A program made the translations under genes and the position numbers. 64,000 bases of DNA from Pseudoduganella guangdongensis (GTDB lineage: Bacteria; Pseudomonadota; Gammaproteobacteria; Burkholderiales; Burkholderiaceae_D): the NCBI RefSeq assembly GCF_009857475.1, contig NZ_WWCJ01000001.1:124001-188000 (forward strand). The letters are read 5' to 3'. Under the pieces are notes generated by a model that was given only the letters and a program-made list of their open reading frames with translations, did not search any database and had not been told where the DNA came from. Positions 19,668-28,138 of the stretch are shown one piece after another (position 1 is the stretch's first letter; each line of letters starts with the position of its first letter).

Positions 19668-21833
19668 ATGCAACACCCCGAACAAGACATCCGCAATCGC
19701 TTGCTGATCGCGCGGCTGCCGGCTATGCCGCAGATCCTGATCAAGCTGATTGAGCTCCTGCAAGCCGACGACGCCGGCATGCCGGAGCTGGCTGCGTTGA
19801 TCGCCAAGGATGCCGGCATGACCAGCAAGATCATGGCCGTGGCCAACAGCTCGGCCTACCAGCGGCACAACCGCTCGGTGGGCCTGGAGCAGGCCCTGGT
19901 GTCGCTCGGCACCGACATGATCAAGACGCTGGTGATTTCGGAATCGGTGTTCCAGACCTTTAACAACTTCCCGCACAGCGGCAGCACCGACCTGCGCGCC
20001 TTCTGGAAAGGTTCGCTGACCACCGCCGTGATCGCGCGCGACATTGCGCGCGTGCTTGATTACCCGCAGGTGGAAGAAGCCTACCTGGCCGGCCTGCTGC
20101 ACAATGTCGGCCGCCTGGCGCTGCTGGCCACCGCGCCGAAAGAATACGCCTACAACTTCACCGCGCGCGACGACGAGGACTTGTGCGCGGTGGAGCAGCG
20201 CACGCTGGAAATCACCCACGCCGAAGCCGGCGCCTGGCTGATCGAACGCTGGAACCTGGATTCCTTCCTGGCCGATTCGGTGCTGTACCACCACGAGCCG
20301 GTGCCGCGCCTGGAGGCGGCGCATCCCCTGATCCGCATCGTGCGCCTGGCGCACCAGCTGTGCTACCACGCCGACACGCCGCAAGCGGCGGCGGAGGCGG
20401 CCGGCCTGTGCGGCATCGAGGAGGACAAGCTGGACGCCTTCGTGAAGTCGGCCGCGCGCCAGGTCACGCGCGCCGCCGAGCACCTGGGCATCGACCTGGC
20501 CGGCGCCGACGAGATCCCGGCGCCGCCGGCGTTGGCGCAGGCGGCGGCGCTGAAGCCGGTCGACCCGGTGCAGGCGCGCCTGCAGGAGGAAGTGCGCAAT
20601 ATGGTGCTGGTGCAGGAGATGGGGCAGAGCTTTGCGCGCCAGTCGGGCGAGCCGGGCATGCTGGACGCCATGACGCGTTCGGCGCGCATCCTGTTCGACC
20701 TGGAGACCACCGTCATCCTGCTGGAGAGCCCGACCGGCCACGCGCTGCAAGGCGCCGGCAGCGGCGAGGCGCAGCAGCGCCTGTCCGAATTCGCCGTGCC
20801 CCTGAACAAGCCCGGCATGCTGGCCGATGCCGCCAATGGCCGCACCCTGGCCTTCGCCGCGCGCGGCGCCGGCCCCGGCCTGGGCATCGTGGAAGAACAG
20901 CTGTTCCGCATCGTCGGCAGCGAAGCGCTGGTCTGCCTGCCGCTGGTGGCCGGCCAGCGCTGCCTGGGCATGATCGTGGGCGGCGTGCCGGCCTGGCAGC
21001 TGCCGCTGCTGCAAAAGAAGGAGCGCTTCCTGCAGGCTTTCGGCAACCAGGCGGCCAACGCGCTGGAAACCGCGCTGTCCGAGCGCGGCCATGCGCGGCG
21101 CCAGGTGGCGCACGTGGCGGAGGAATACCGCGAGGCGTCGCGGCGCGTGGTGCACGAGGTGAACAATCCGCTCTCCATCATCAAGAATTACCTCTCCGTG
21201 CTGGACGCCAAGCTGGCGCGGCGTGAACCGGTTGTTTCCGAGATGTCGATCCTGAACGAGGAGATCGACCGCGTCGGCCAGCTGATCAACGGCCTGGCCG
21301 ACCTGCAGCCCTCGGACGCCGGCTGCGTGACGAACGTGGCGCGCGTGGTGGAAGACGTGCTGCGCCTGTTCCGCGCCACCGACTTCCTGCCCGCCTCGGT
21401 GCAGGTGGTGACGCGCATGCAGGACGGCCCGCAGGAGATCGACGGCGACGCCGACCTGCTCAAGCAGATCCTGGTCAACCTGGTCAAGAATGCCATCGAG
21501 GCGCAGCCGCAGGGCGGCCGCATCGAGATTGCCAACCGCGGGCTGGTCAACCGCGAACGCCGGCTGTATGTCGAGCTGGTGGTAAGCGACGCCGGTCCCG
21601 GCCTGTCGCAGGAAGTGCTGGCCAACCTGTTTGGTGCCGTGAAAAGCAGCAAGGAAGGCAAGCACCACGGGCTGGGACTGTCCATCGTCCATAGCCTCGT
21701 GAAAAAACTGAACGGCATGATCAGCTGCCGCAGTGGCGCCAACGGCACCTCGTTTGAACTCCTGCTGCCGGCTCGCGGCAGCACCAGCCAGCTCGCCACC
21801 GTGCAGGCGCGCGGCGTGGTGGACTCCGTATAA
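19668..21833 (+). CDS. HDOD-GAF sensor histidine kinase
   Basis: Three modules are visible in about 721 residues. Residues ~10-210 form an HDOD domain (LPAMPQILIKLIELL, AYLAGLLHNVGRLALL). Residues ~320-470 look like a GAF domain. The C-terminus is a histidine kinase: H-box RRVVHEVNNPLSIIKNYLSV with phospho-accepting His at about 496, N-box LVNLVKNAIEAQPQGG, and ATP-lid motifs DAGPGLS and GLGLSIVHSLVKK. It probably senses a ligand through GAF and phosphorylates the REC protein encoded 6 bases downstream. ATG 19668 is preferred over TTG 19653, although its ribosome site is weak. Confidence 0.88.
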   Translation: MQHPEQDIRNRLLIARLPAMPQILIKLIELLQADDAGMPELAALIAKDAGMTSKIMAVANSSAYQRHNRSVGLEQALVSLGTDMIKTLVISESVFQTFNNFPHSGSTDLRAFWKGSLTTAVIARDIARVLDYPQVEEAYLAGLLHNVGRLALLATAPKEYAYNFTARDDEDLCAVEQRTLEITHAEAGAWLIERWNLDSFLADSVLYHHEPVPRLEAAHPLIRIVRLAHQLCYHADTPQAAAEAAGLCGIEEDKLDAFVKSAARQVTRAAEHLGIDLAGADEIPAPPALAQAAALKPVDPVQARLQEEVRNMVLVQEMGQSFARQSGEPGMLDAMTRSARILFDLETTVILLESPTGHALQGAGSGEAQQRLSEFAVPLNKPGMLADAANGRTLAFAARGAGPGLGIVEEQLFRIVGSEALVCLPLVAGQRCLGMIVGGVPAWQLPLLQKKERFLQAFGNQAANALETALSERGHARRQVAHVAEEYREASRRVVHEVNNPLSIIKNYLSVLDAKLARREPVVSEMSILNEEIDRVGQLINGLADLQPSDAGCVTNVARVVEDVLRLFRATDFLPASVQVVTRMQDGPQEIDGDADLLKQILVNLVKNAIEAQPQGGRIEIANRGLVNRERRLYVELVVSDAGPGLSQEVLANLFGAVKSSKEGKHHGLGLSIVHSLVKKLNGMISCRSGANGTSFELLLPARGSTSQLATVQARGVVDSV

Positions 21834-21839
21834 GGCCCC

Positions 21840-24053
21840 ATGAACCCGATCATCCCGACGCCCCAGACCCCGGCACCGGAATTCCAGCCCCGCCTGTTGC
21901 TGGTCGACGACGAACCGCGCCTGCTGACCTCCCTGTACGAGCTGCTGCGCGTGCAGGACCATTACCAGCTGGTGACCGCCACCAACGGCGCCGAGGCGCT
22001 GGCCGCGCTGAGCCGCCAGCACTTCGACCTGCTGCTGCTGGACCTGCGCCTGCCGGACATGAGCGGCCACGACATCATGGATTTCGTGAATGCGCGCGAG
22101 ATCGACTGCGACGTGATCGTGATGAGCGGCGAAGCCGGCATCGAGGCCGCCATCGGCGCCCTGAAGCGCGGCGCCTACGACTACCTGCGCAAGCCGTACA
22201 ACCCGCCCGAGCTGCTGAAGACCGTGGAGAACGCGCTGCAGAAGCGGCGCCTGGCGGTGGAGAACCTGCGCATCGCGCAGCGCCTGGAAAATTCGGAAAA
22301 GATGTACCGCTACCTGGTGGACAGCTCGCCCGACATCATCTACACCCTGAACCACGAAGGCTGCTTCACCTTCATCAACGACCGCGCCTACCAGATCCTG
22401 GGCTATACGCGCGAGGAGCTGATCGGCCGCCACTACTCGGTGCTGGTGCATGAAGAAGACCAGGAGCGCGCGCGCTACGTCTTCAACGAGCGCCGCGTGG
22501 ACGAACGGGCTTCGCGCAACGTGGAGCTGCGCCTGAAATGCAATAACAGCGCCGCCGGCGACCGCACCTTCAACAACACCTTGATGACGATTTCGCTCAA
22601 CGCGATCGGCATGCATGTGCCGGGCGAGGCGGTGGCCAAGCATGAATTCTTCGGCACCTACGGTGTGGCGCGCGACATCACCGACCGCAAACGCGCCGAG
22701 GAGATGATCTCCTACCAGGCCTACCACGACATCCTGACCGACCTGCCGAACCGCATCCTGTTCAAGGACCGCCTGGGCCTGGCCGTGATCCAGGCCAAGC
22801 GCAAGCTGGCCGAGCTGGCGGTGATGTTCATCGACCTGGACCGCTTCAAGCTGGTCAACGACACCCTGGGCCACGTCAAGGGCGACGAGCTGCTGCAGCA
22901 GGCCGCGCGGCGCCTGAAGGATTGCCTGCGCAAGGGCGACACCCTGGCGCGCCACAGCGGCGACGAATTCACCATCGTGCTGCCCGAGCTGCGCGACCGC
23001 GCCGATGCCAAGGCGATTGCCGACAAGTTCCAGGAAGTGCTGCAGCAGCCGTTCGACCTGGACGGCCATGTGGTGCATATCTCGGCCTCGATCGGCATCG
23101 CGGTCTACCCGACCGACGGCGACACGATCGAAGAGCTGCTGCGCCACGCCGACATCGCCATGTACCAGGTCAAGGCGCAGGGCAAGAACGGCCACAGCTT
23201 CTACCACGCCTCGATGCAGGACATGTCGCACCAGAAGATCGCGCTCGAGCAATCGCTGCGCAAGGCGCTGGAAAACAACGAGCTGGAGATGTACTACCAG
23301 CCGCAGGTCGACCAGGCCAGCGGCCGCGTCATCGGCGCCGAAGGGCTGATGCGCTGGAACCACCCGACGCGCGGCCTGCTGTCGGCCGGCGAGTTCCTGC
23401 CGTTCGCGGAGGAGAATGGGCTGATGCTGCCGATCTCGGACTGGATGATCGGCGCGCTCTGCCGCGACCTGCTGCTGTGGAACGCGGCCGGCGCCGACAA
23501 TATCCGCCTGTCGCTCAACCTGTCGCCGCAATACCTGGACCGGGGCGACTTCTTCGAGAAGATGCGCAATGCGCTGCTGCGCTACCAGATTGCGCCGGCC
23601 CAGATCGAAGTCGAGATCACCGAGAACATTTGCATCCGCAACCCGCAGTACGCGATTGAGCAGTTGAACAAGCTGTGCCAGCTCGGCGTGTCGGTCGCGA
23701 TCGACGATTTCGGCACGGGCTATTCCTCCCTGTCCTACCTGCACCGCTTCCCGATCCACACCATCAAGATCGACCAGAGCTTCGTCAAGGAGATCCACGA
23801 CGAGCATGGCCACTACCCGGTGATCCTGGCCATCATCTCGATCGCGCGCGGCCTGGGGCTGCACCTGGTGGCGGAAGGCGTGGAAACCGAAGTGCAGGCG
23901 CGCTACCTGGCCGCCAACGGCTGCGCCACCATGCAAGGCTACTTGTTCTACCGCCCGATCGCGCTGACCAGCTTCATGGAAGTGCTGGCGGCGCAGAACC
24001 AGGCCGAGTTGCCAGCCCTGGCCGCCGTACCGCGCCTGGCGATCCAGGCGTAA
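21840..24053 (+). CDS. Response regulator with PAS, GGDEF and EAL domains
   Basis: A 737-residue c-di-GMP signalling protein. REC domain: LLVDDEPRLL with phospho-acceptor Asp68 in LLLLDLRLPDMSG and Lys in YLRKPY. PAS: residues ~155-285. GGDEF: motif reads SGDEF at 373-377, inside RHSGDEFTIVLPEL. EAL: motif reads EGL at 501-503 within GAEGLMRWNHP, with DDFGTGYSSLSYLHRFPI and IKIDQSFVKEI intact. Both signature motifs carry one substitution, but active proteins with SGDEF and with E-x-L-x-R are known, so bifunctionality is possible. Likely partner of the upstream histidine kinase. Confidence 0.92.
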   Translation: MNPIIPTPQTPAPEFQPRLLLVDDEPRLLTSLYELLRVQDHYQLVTATNGAEALAALSRQHFDLLLLDLRLPDMSGHDIMDFVNAREIDCDVIVMSGEAGIEAAIGALKRGAYDYLRKPYNPPELLKTVENALQKRRLAVENLRIAQRLENSEKMYRYLVDSSPDIIYTLNHEGCFTFINDRAYQILGYTREELIGRHYSVLVHEEDQERARYVFNERRVDERASRNVELRLKCNNSAAGDRTFNNTLMTISLNAIGMHVPGEAVAKHEFFGTYGVARDITDRKRAEEMISYQAYHDILTDLPNRILFKDRLGLAVIQAKRKLAELAVMFIDLDRFKLVNDTLGHVKGDELLQQAARRLKDCLRKGDTLARHSGDEFTIVLPELRDRADAKAIADKFQEVLQQPFDLDGHVVHISASIGIAVYPTDGDTIEELLRHADIAMYQVKAQGKNGHSFYHASMQDMSHQKIALEQSLRKALENNELEMYYQPQVDQASGRVIGAEGLMRWNHPTRGLLSAGEFLPFAEENGLMLPISDWMIGALCRDLLLWNAAGADNIRLSLNLSPQYLDRGDFFEKMRNALLRYQIAPAQIEVEITENICIRNPQYAIEQLNKLCQLGVSVAIDDFGTGYSSLSYLHRFPIHTIKIDQSFVKEIHDEHGHYPVILAIISIARGLGLHLVAEGVETEVQARYLAANGCATMQGYLFYRPIALTSFMEVLAAQNQAELPALAAVPRLAIQA

Positions 24054-24060
24054 GGGCGGC

Positions 24061-25593
24061 ATGCAGCGCTACACCCCCACCGCCGTGGAAGAGGCCAGTG
24101 CGCCGCGACAGGACGCCGGCTTCACGGCGGAGTTCCTGCGCGTGCGCCAGCTGGCCGAGCGCGGCGTCGCCAACGCCCAGCACAGCCTGGGCTTCATGTA
24201 CTTCAACGGTCAGGGCGTGCCGCAAAATTACGAGCTGGCCGTGGCCTGGTACCGCCAGGCCGCCAACGCCGGCCTGGAACACGCGCAGTACAACCTGGGC
24301 GTGATGTTCCAGAAGGGGCAGGGGGGGGAGGTCGATTTCGCCGAAGCGGCGCACTGGTACCAACTGGCGGCCGAGCAAGGCTATGCCGCCGCGCAGTACA
24401 ACCTGGGCTGGCTGTATGCCAAAGGACAAGGCGTGGCGCAGGACACCGAACAGGCGCGCCACTGGTTCGCCAAGGCCGCGGAACAGGGCGACCCCGGCGC
24501 GCAGAACAACCTGGGCATGATGTACGACACCGGCAAAGGCGTGCCGCAGGATTTCGCGCAAGCGATCATGTGGTACCGCAAGGCCGCCGAGCAAGGCTAT
24601 GCGCGCGCCCAGTTCAACCTCGGCCTGCGCTACGACAACGGCCAGGGCGTGGCGCAGGACGCCAGGCAGGCATTGGGCTGGTTCCGCAAAGCCGCCGACC
24701 AGGGCTACGCCGCCGCCCAGTTCAACCTGGCGCTGCGCTATGACAAGGGGCAGGACGTGGCGGCCGATCCGGCCAAGGCGATCCACTGGTACACGCTGGC
24801 CGCAGAACAGGACCACGTCAGCTCGCAATTCAACCTGGGCCTGATCTACGATAACGGCCACGGCGTGGCGCGCGACGAACAGCTGGCGTTGAAGTGGTAT
24901 CGCCGCGCCGCCGAACTGGGGCATGCCGCCGCGCAGAACAATCTGGGGCAACGTTACGACCATGGACAGGGCGTGGCGCAGGACTATCGCCAGGCCGCGC
25001 ACTGGTACCACCAGGCCGCCGAGCAAGGTTTCCCGGCCGCGCAATACCACCTGGCGCTATTGTTCGAACAGGGGCACGGCGTGCCGCGCGACCAGCAGGA
25101 AGCCATCTTCTGGTACCGCAAGGCCGCCGACCAGGGCCATTTGCGCGCCCAGTTCGACCTCGGCCTGCGTTATGAGCACGGGCAAGGCGTGCCGCAGGAC
25201 GCGCGCAAGGCGCTGGCCTGGTTCCGCCGCGCCGCCGAGCAAGGTTATGTCGCCGCCCAGTTCATGCTGGGCCAGGTGTACGACCGCGACGACGGCCCCG
25301 CGCCCGACCTGGCGCAAGCGAACGCCTGGTACCGCAAGGCCGCCGAGCAAGGCCACACGCTGGCCTGCTTCACGCTCGGCCTGCGTTACGACAACGGCCA
25401 GGGCGTACCGCGCGACTTCAAGCAAGCCTTATCCTGGTATCTGGCCGCCGCGCGCCAGGGCCACGCCCGCGCGCAACTGAACGCCGGCCTGATGTTCCGC
25501 ACCGGCCAGGGCACCGAGCCCGACGCCGAGCAAGCCGAGCGCTGGCTGAGCGAAGCCGCCCGCAACGGCCAAAAGATTCGGGGTCAGGTCTGA
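24061..25593 (+). CDS. Sel1-repeat (SEL1-like TPR) protein
   Basis: The 510-residue product is built of about 13 copies of a 36-residue Sel1 repeat of the form AQFNLGLRYDNGQGVAQD...A..WYRKAAEQGYA. These repeats form a solenoid used for protein contacts. There is no signal peptide, so it is probably cytoplasmic. It starts 7 bases after the GGDEF/EAL gene, suggesting that it scaffolds the same pathway. Its last codons (KIRGQV and stop) are written by the left arm of REP-like copy 4, so the natural C-terminus may have been altered by the repeat. Confidence 0.92.
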   Translation: MQRYTPTAVEEASAPRQDAGFTAEFLRVRQLAERGVANAQHSLGFMYFNGQGVPQNYELAVAWYRQAANAGLEHAQYNLGVMFQKGQGGEVDFAEAAHWYQLAAEQGYAAAQYNLGWLYAKGQGVAQDTEQARHWFAKAAEQGDPGAQNNLGMMYDTGKGVPQDFAQAIMWYRKAAEQGYARAQFNLGLRYDNGQGVAQDARQALGWFRKAADQGYAAAQFNLALRYDKGQDVAADPAKAIHWYTLAAEQDHVSSQFNLGLIYDNGHGVARDEQLALKWYRRAAELGHAAAQNNLGQRYDHGQGVAQDYRQAAHWYHQAAEQGFPAAQYHLALLFEQGHGVPRDQQEAIFWYRKAADQGHLRAQFDLGLRYEHGQGVPQDARKALAWFRRAAEQGYVAAQFMLGQVYDRDDGPAPDLAQANAWYRKAAEQGHTLACFTLGLRYDNGQGVPRDFKQALSWYLAAARQGHARAQLNAGLMFRTGQGTEPDAEQAERWLSEAARNGQKIRGQV

Positions 25594-25655
25594 CAATCGG
25601 ACAAACTATGCGCGGAGCGCATAGTTTGTCCGATTGTCAGACCTGACCCCGAATC
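25575..25655. repeat. REP-like palindrome, copy 4: perfect 39-bp inverted repeat
   Basis: Two 39-base arms (25575-25613 and 25617-25655) are exact inverted copies around a 3-base loop GGA. The outer section GGGGTCAGGTCTGAC is shared with copy 3. The left arm includes the stop codon of the Sel1 gene; the right arm ends 8 bases before the infA stop. It lies between convergent genes and may act as a two-way terminator. Confidence 0.95.
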
Positions 25656-25663
25656 TCGAATCT

Positions 25664-25924
25664 TTAGCGGCGGCGTGGAGGACGCGGGCCGGTGCTGCCG
25701 CGGTTTTCGATGTGGCGGAAAACGATGCGGCCCTTGGTCAGGTCGTAAGGGGAGAGTTCCAGCGTGACTTTGTCGCCGGCGATGATGCGGATGAAGTTTT
25801 TCTTCATGCGGCCAGCGGTGTAGGCGATCATTTTGTGGCCATTGTCCAGATCAACGCGGAAGCGCTGCTCCGGCAGGATTTCGGTGACCACGCCACTCAT
25901 TTCGATTAGTTCTTCTTTTGCCAT
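25664..25924 (-). CDS. infA: Translation initiation factor IF-1
   Basis: An 86-residue S1-fold (OB) protein that binds the 30S A site during initiation. [30 protein letters not shown] and [22 protein letters not shown] are family hallmarks. The Arg/Pro-rich tail ([11 protein letters not shown]) is longer than in the 72-residue E. coli protein and typical of the second IF-1 type found in betaproteobacteria. The start is ATG 25922-25924 with an AGGA ribosome site. A longer in-frame reading upstream would be translated through a hairpin and is rejected. Confidence 0.95.
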   Translation of the reverse strand: MAKEELIEMSGVVTEILPEQRFRVDLDNGHKMIAYTAGRMKKNFIRIIAGDKVTLELSPYDLTKGRIVFRHIENRGSTGPRPPRRR

Positions 25925-25959
25925 GGGATTATTCCTGTGCGATTGGTGACGAGGGGACG

Positions 25960-25987
25960 AAAAAAAAGCCCGCTTTGCTGCGGGCTT
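25960..25987 (-). terminator. Intrinsic terminator in the infA leader
   Basis: AAGCCCGC (25966-25973) and GCGGGCTT (25980-25987) form an 8-bp stem with a 6-base loop; on the minus strand it is followed by eight U residues. It lies only 36 bases before the infA ATG, leaving no room for a separate infA promoter downstream, so infA transcripts would have to read through it. Confidence 0.85.
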
Positions 25988-26135
25988 CGTTTCAATGTAA
26001 TGCCAATGATTCAATCGCTGCTCCAGCCCGCGCTATCTGTGCGGTGCGGTGCGGTCAGCCCATGCTATCTGCATGGTGCCAGCCTGTGACCAATGTTTGG
26101 TGCTACAAGGTGAAGTTCTCGAGTGCTCCACCAGA
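25960..26135 (-). ncRNA. Candidate regulatory leader or small RNA ahead of infA
   Basis: From the promoter at 26142-26171 (minus strand) to the terminator at 25960-25987 runs about 175 bases with no convincing open reading frame. It contains two direct repeats (CAGCCCGCGCTATCTG 26024-26039 and CAGCCCATGCTATCTG 26056-26071, plus-strand reading) separated by three GCGGT units, and a hairpin CCATGC/GCATGG (26060-26065 and 26071-26076). It could be an attenuating 5' leader of infA or an independent small RNA. No known RNA family was recognised. Confidence 0.45.
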
Positions 26136-26141
26136 AAACGC

Positions 26142-26171
26142 AGTGTAACACACTATTTGTGCGCTGCACAA
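26142..26171 (-). promoter_or_regulatory. Promoter of the infA leader (candidate)
   Basis: On the minus strand TTGTGC (26166-26171) and TACACT (26142-26147) are spaced by 18 bases. The -35 half is part of a short palindrome TTTGTGC/GCACAAA. It lies immediately after the stop of the upstream minus-strand gene. Confidence 0.5.
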
Positions 26172-26173
26172 AT

Positions 26174-28087
26174 TTATTTTGCATGCCCGTGCAGCGCCTG
26201 GGCGGCGTCGAAAATCGGGGCCAGTGCGGTTTCCATGGCTTGCGCCGTGCCGCTGCCGCTTTGGTTGGTGACGATGAAGACGCCCAGTTGGTACTTCGGC
26301 ACGACAAAGGCATAGCTTTGCGCGCGCGGCACGCCGCCGTGGTGCACATAGTGCTTGCCGAGCTGGGGGCTGTCGCCAATGTTCCAGAAGTAGGCGATGC
26401 TGAAATCGTCGGCGAAGCGCACCAGGGGCCGGTGCGATTCCTGCACGGCGGGGTGGGCGCTGAGTTGCAGGCGCAGGTACTTCGCCATGTCGGGCATGCT
26501 GGCCTTGAGGTTGCCGGCGGCGCCCCAGGGCAGTTGCGGCATGGGCGTGGTGGCGACCGGGTTGTCGCTGTGATAGCCGGGCGCCAGGCGCGGCGCGTCG
26601 CTGGCGTTCAGGCGCAGCCTGGTGTCGCGCATGCCGGCTTCGCGCGCAAGGAAGCCGGCGAGCAGGGTTTCGTAGGGCACGCCGTGGATTTTCTCCAGCG
26701 TGTGCGCCACCAGTTCGGTGCCGGCGCTGGAGTAGGCGTAATCCTTGCCAAGCGGGCCTTTGATGCTGACGCCATGCAGGTCTTGCCAGAACTGGCGCTG
26801 GCCGTAGCCGCTGTAGGCCAGATTCAGCCTGGCCGGCGTGGCGTGGCGCGGAAAGTCCTTCAGCAGCGTATTGACTTTCAGCGGCAGCATGCCCGGCATG
26901 CCGCTGGTATGGGTGATCAAGTGCCGCAGGCGGATCGGCTGGCCGCGCGACTGCAAATTGGGATAGGCGGAGGGCAGGTATTTCTGGAGCGGGTCGTCCA
27001 GCGCCGCTTTGCCTTGCACCACGGCGTCGGCCAGCAGCAGGCCGGCGAAGGTCTTGCTGACGGAGCCGATTTCATACAGCGTGGCGTCGGTGGGCGGGTT
27101 GGCTTTGCCGGTTTCCAGTTCGCCCTGGTGCAGGATGAATTCCTGGCCGCGGTGGACCACGGCGATGGAGGTGGCGTGCAATAGCTTGTCTTGCAGCAGG
27201 GTGGTCGCGGCCTTCTGCATGGCCGCCGGCATGCTGTCGCGGTAGCGCTCGGGGTCGAACGGGTAGGAGTAGATGTTTTCGATGAAGCGCTCGCCTTCTT
27301 TGACCTGCCGTGCCAGGTAGAGGCGGCCGCCGTGCACCCAGGGCGTGAATTCGGCTTGCGCGGTATTGAAGGGGGCGCCCAGGTTGCGCGGGGCGCTCCA
27401 GCCGTCTTTGCCTTTAAAGCTGATGTACAGGTCGACGTCGCCGGCGCCGCCGGGGGCGTCGGAGAAATACAGCAGGTAGCTTTCGTCGGCGGCGATGTAG
27501 GGGTTCGATTCGCGCCAGGGGCCGGTGTTGACCGGTTCGGGCAGGCGTTCGGGGGCGCCGTACTTGCCCGCCACCCGGCGTGAGCGCCACAGGTCCGATT
27601 TGCCTTCGGCGCCGTTCTTCATGAAGTAGATGGTGCCGTCGGCCGTGATGGCGCCGGACGATTCGGAGTCGTCGCCGTTGATCTCGTGGCCAAGGTGCTG
27701 GGCCGGGCCCCAGCGGCCGTCCTGCAGCGCCACGGAGTAGATGTCGAAGCCTTTGCGCGCCGGCCTGTCGGGCACCGGGCGGTTGGACTGGAAGATGATC
27801 GATTTGCCGTCCGGGGCGAACGCGGGGTCGATGTCGCGCGAGCCGTCGGTGGCGGAGAAGGGCACCGGCCTTGGCGCCTGCCATTGGCCGCCCACCCTGC
27901 GCGACTCCACGATTACCAGTCGGGTGCGGGCGCCGCCCGATTGCACCCACAGCGCGTGCTGGCCGTCGGGCGAGAGCGTGAAGCCAAACACGCCGTTGTC
28001 GGACACCAGGCCCGGCTCGAACAGGCCGTCGGCGGGGGCGGCCGCCAGCGTGGCGGCGGCGAGTAGCGCAATGAAAATATTCATCAA
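26174..28087 (-). CDS. Secreted fusion of a PD40-type propeller and a beta-lactamase-fold serine hydrolase
   Basis: The 637-residue product has a signal peptide (~1-18). Residues ~20-285 contain TolB/PD40-like propeller blades (GFTLSPDGQHALWV, DPAFAPDGKSIIFQSNR, YIAADESYLLYFSD). Residues ~295-635 are a class C beta-lactamase/esterase domain: SxxK as SVSK (Ser342, Lys345), Y-S-S in place of YxN, and HHGG for the third motif. The catalytic Ser and Lys are intact, so it may be an esterase or peptidase. The order propeller-hydrolase is unusual. It is divergent from the flagellin gene with only 24 bases between the open frames. Confidence 0.88.
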   Translation of the reverse strand: MMNIFIALLAAATLAAAPADGLFEPGLVSDNGVFGFTLSPDGQHALWVQSGGARTRLVIVESRRVGGQWQAPRPVPFSATDGSRDIDPAFAPDGKSIIFQSNRPVPDRPARKGFDIYSVALQDGRWGPAQHLGHEINGDDSESSGAITADGTIYFMKNGAEGKSDLWRSRRVAGKYGAPERLPEPVNTGPWRESNPYIAADESYLLYFSDAPGGAGDVDLYISFKGKDGWSAPRNLGAPFNTAQAEFTPWVHGGRLYLARQVKEGERFIENIYSYPFDPERYRDSMPAAMQKAATTLLQDKLLHATSIAVVHRGQEFILHQGELETGKANPPTDATLYEIGSVSKTFAGLLLADAVVQGKAALDDPLQKYLPSAYPNLQSRGQPIRLRHLITHTSGMPGMLPLKVNTLLKDFPRHATPARLNLAYSGYGQRQFWQDLHGVSIKGPLGKDYAYSSAGTELVAHTLEKIHGVPYETLLAGFLAREAGMRDTRLRLNASDAPRLAPGYHSDNPVATTPMPQLPWGAAGNLKASMPDMAKYLRLQLSAHPAVQESHRPLVRFADDFSIAYFWNIGDSPQLGKHYVHHGGVPRAQSYAFVVPKYQLGVFIVTNQSGSGTAQAMETALAPIFDAAQALHGHAK

Positions 28088-28105
28088 TGATGTGAGTTTT
28101 GGATA

Positions 28106-28131
28106 TTAAGTTTGCCGCTGCGCAACCGTAA
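28106..28131 (+). promoter_or_regulatory. Sigma-28-like promoter of the flagellin gene (candidate)
   Basis: TTAAGTTT (28106-28113) followed after 11 bases by ACCGTAA (28125-28131) resembles the flagellar sigma-28 consensus TAAAGTTT-N11-GCCGATAA, with one base missing in the -10 part. Transcription would begin close to the GTG at 28139. Confidence 0.4.
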
Positions 28132-28138
28132 CCTGTGC

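Noticed and set aside
19587..24062. 1491-codon open frame on the minus strand across the signalling operon
   Set aside because: Antisense to two well-supported multidomain genes; low-complexity composition and no recognisable domain.
24061..25593. Regular 108-base periodicity as a CRISPR-like or satellite array
   Set aside because: The period is three times 36 codons and reflects Sel1 protein repeats in a continuous reading frame; there are no constant repeats with unique spacers.
25634..25909. Plus-strand open frame beginning in palindrome copy 4 (MSDLTPN...)
   Set aside because: It is antisense to infA; its start only mirrors the repeat arm that also starts the transporter at 18274.
25664..26014. 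N-terminally extended infA reading
   Set aside because: The extra 30 codons run through the terminator hairpin and lack similarity to IF-1; the ATG at 25924 has a ribosome site and the canonical start MAKEEL.
25960..26135. infA leader as 6S RNA or tmRNA
   Set aside because: No tRNA-like ends or tag frame for tmRNA, and no long closed stem with a central open bubble as in 6S RNA could be drawn.
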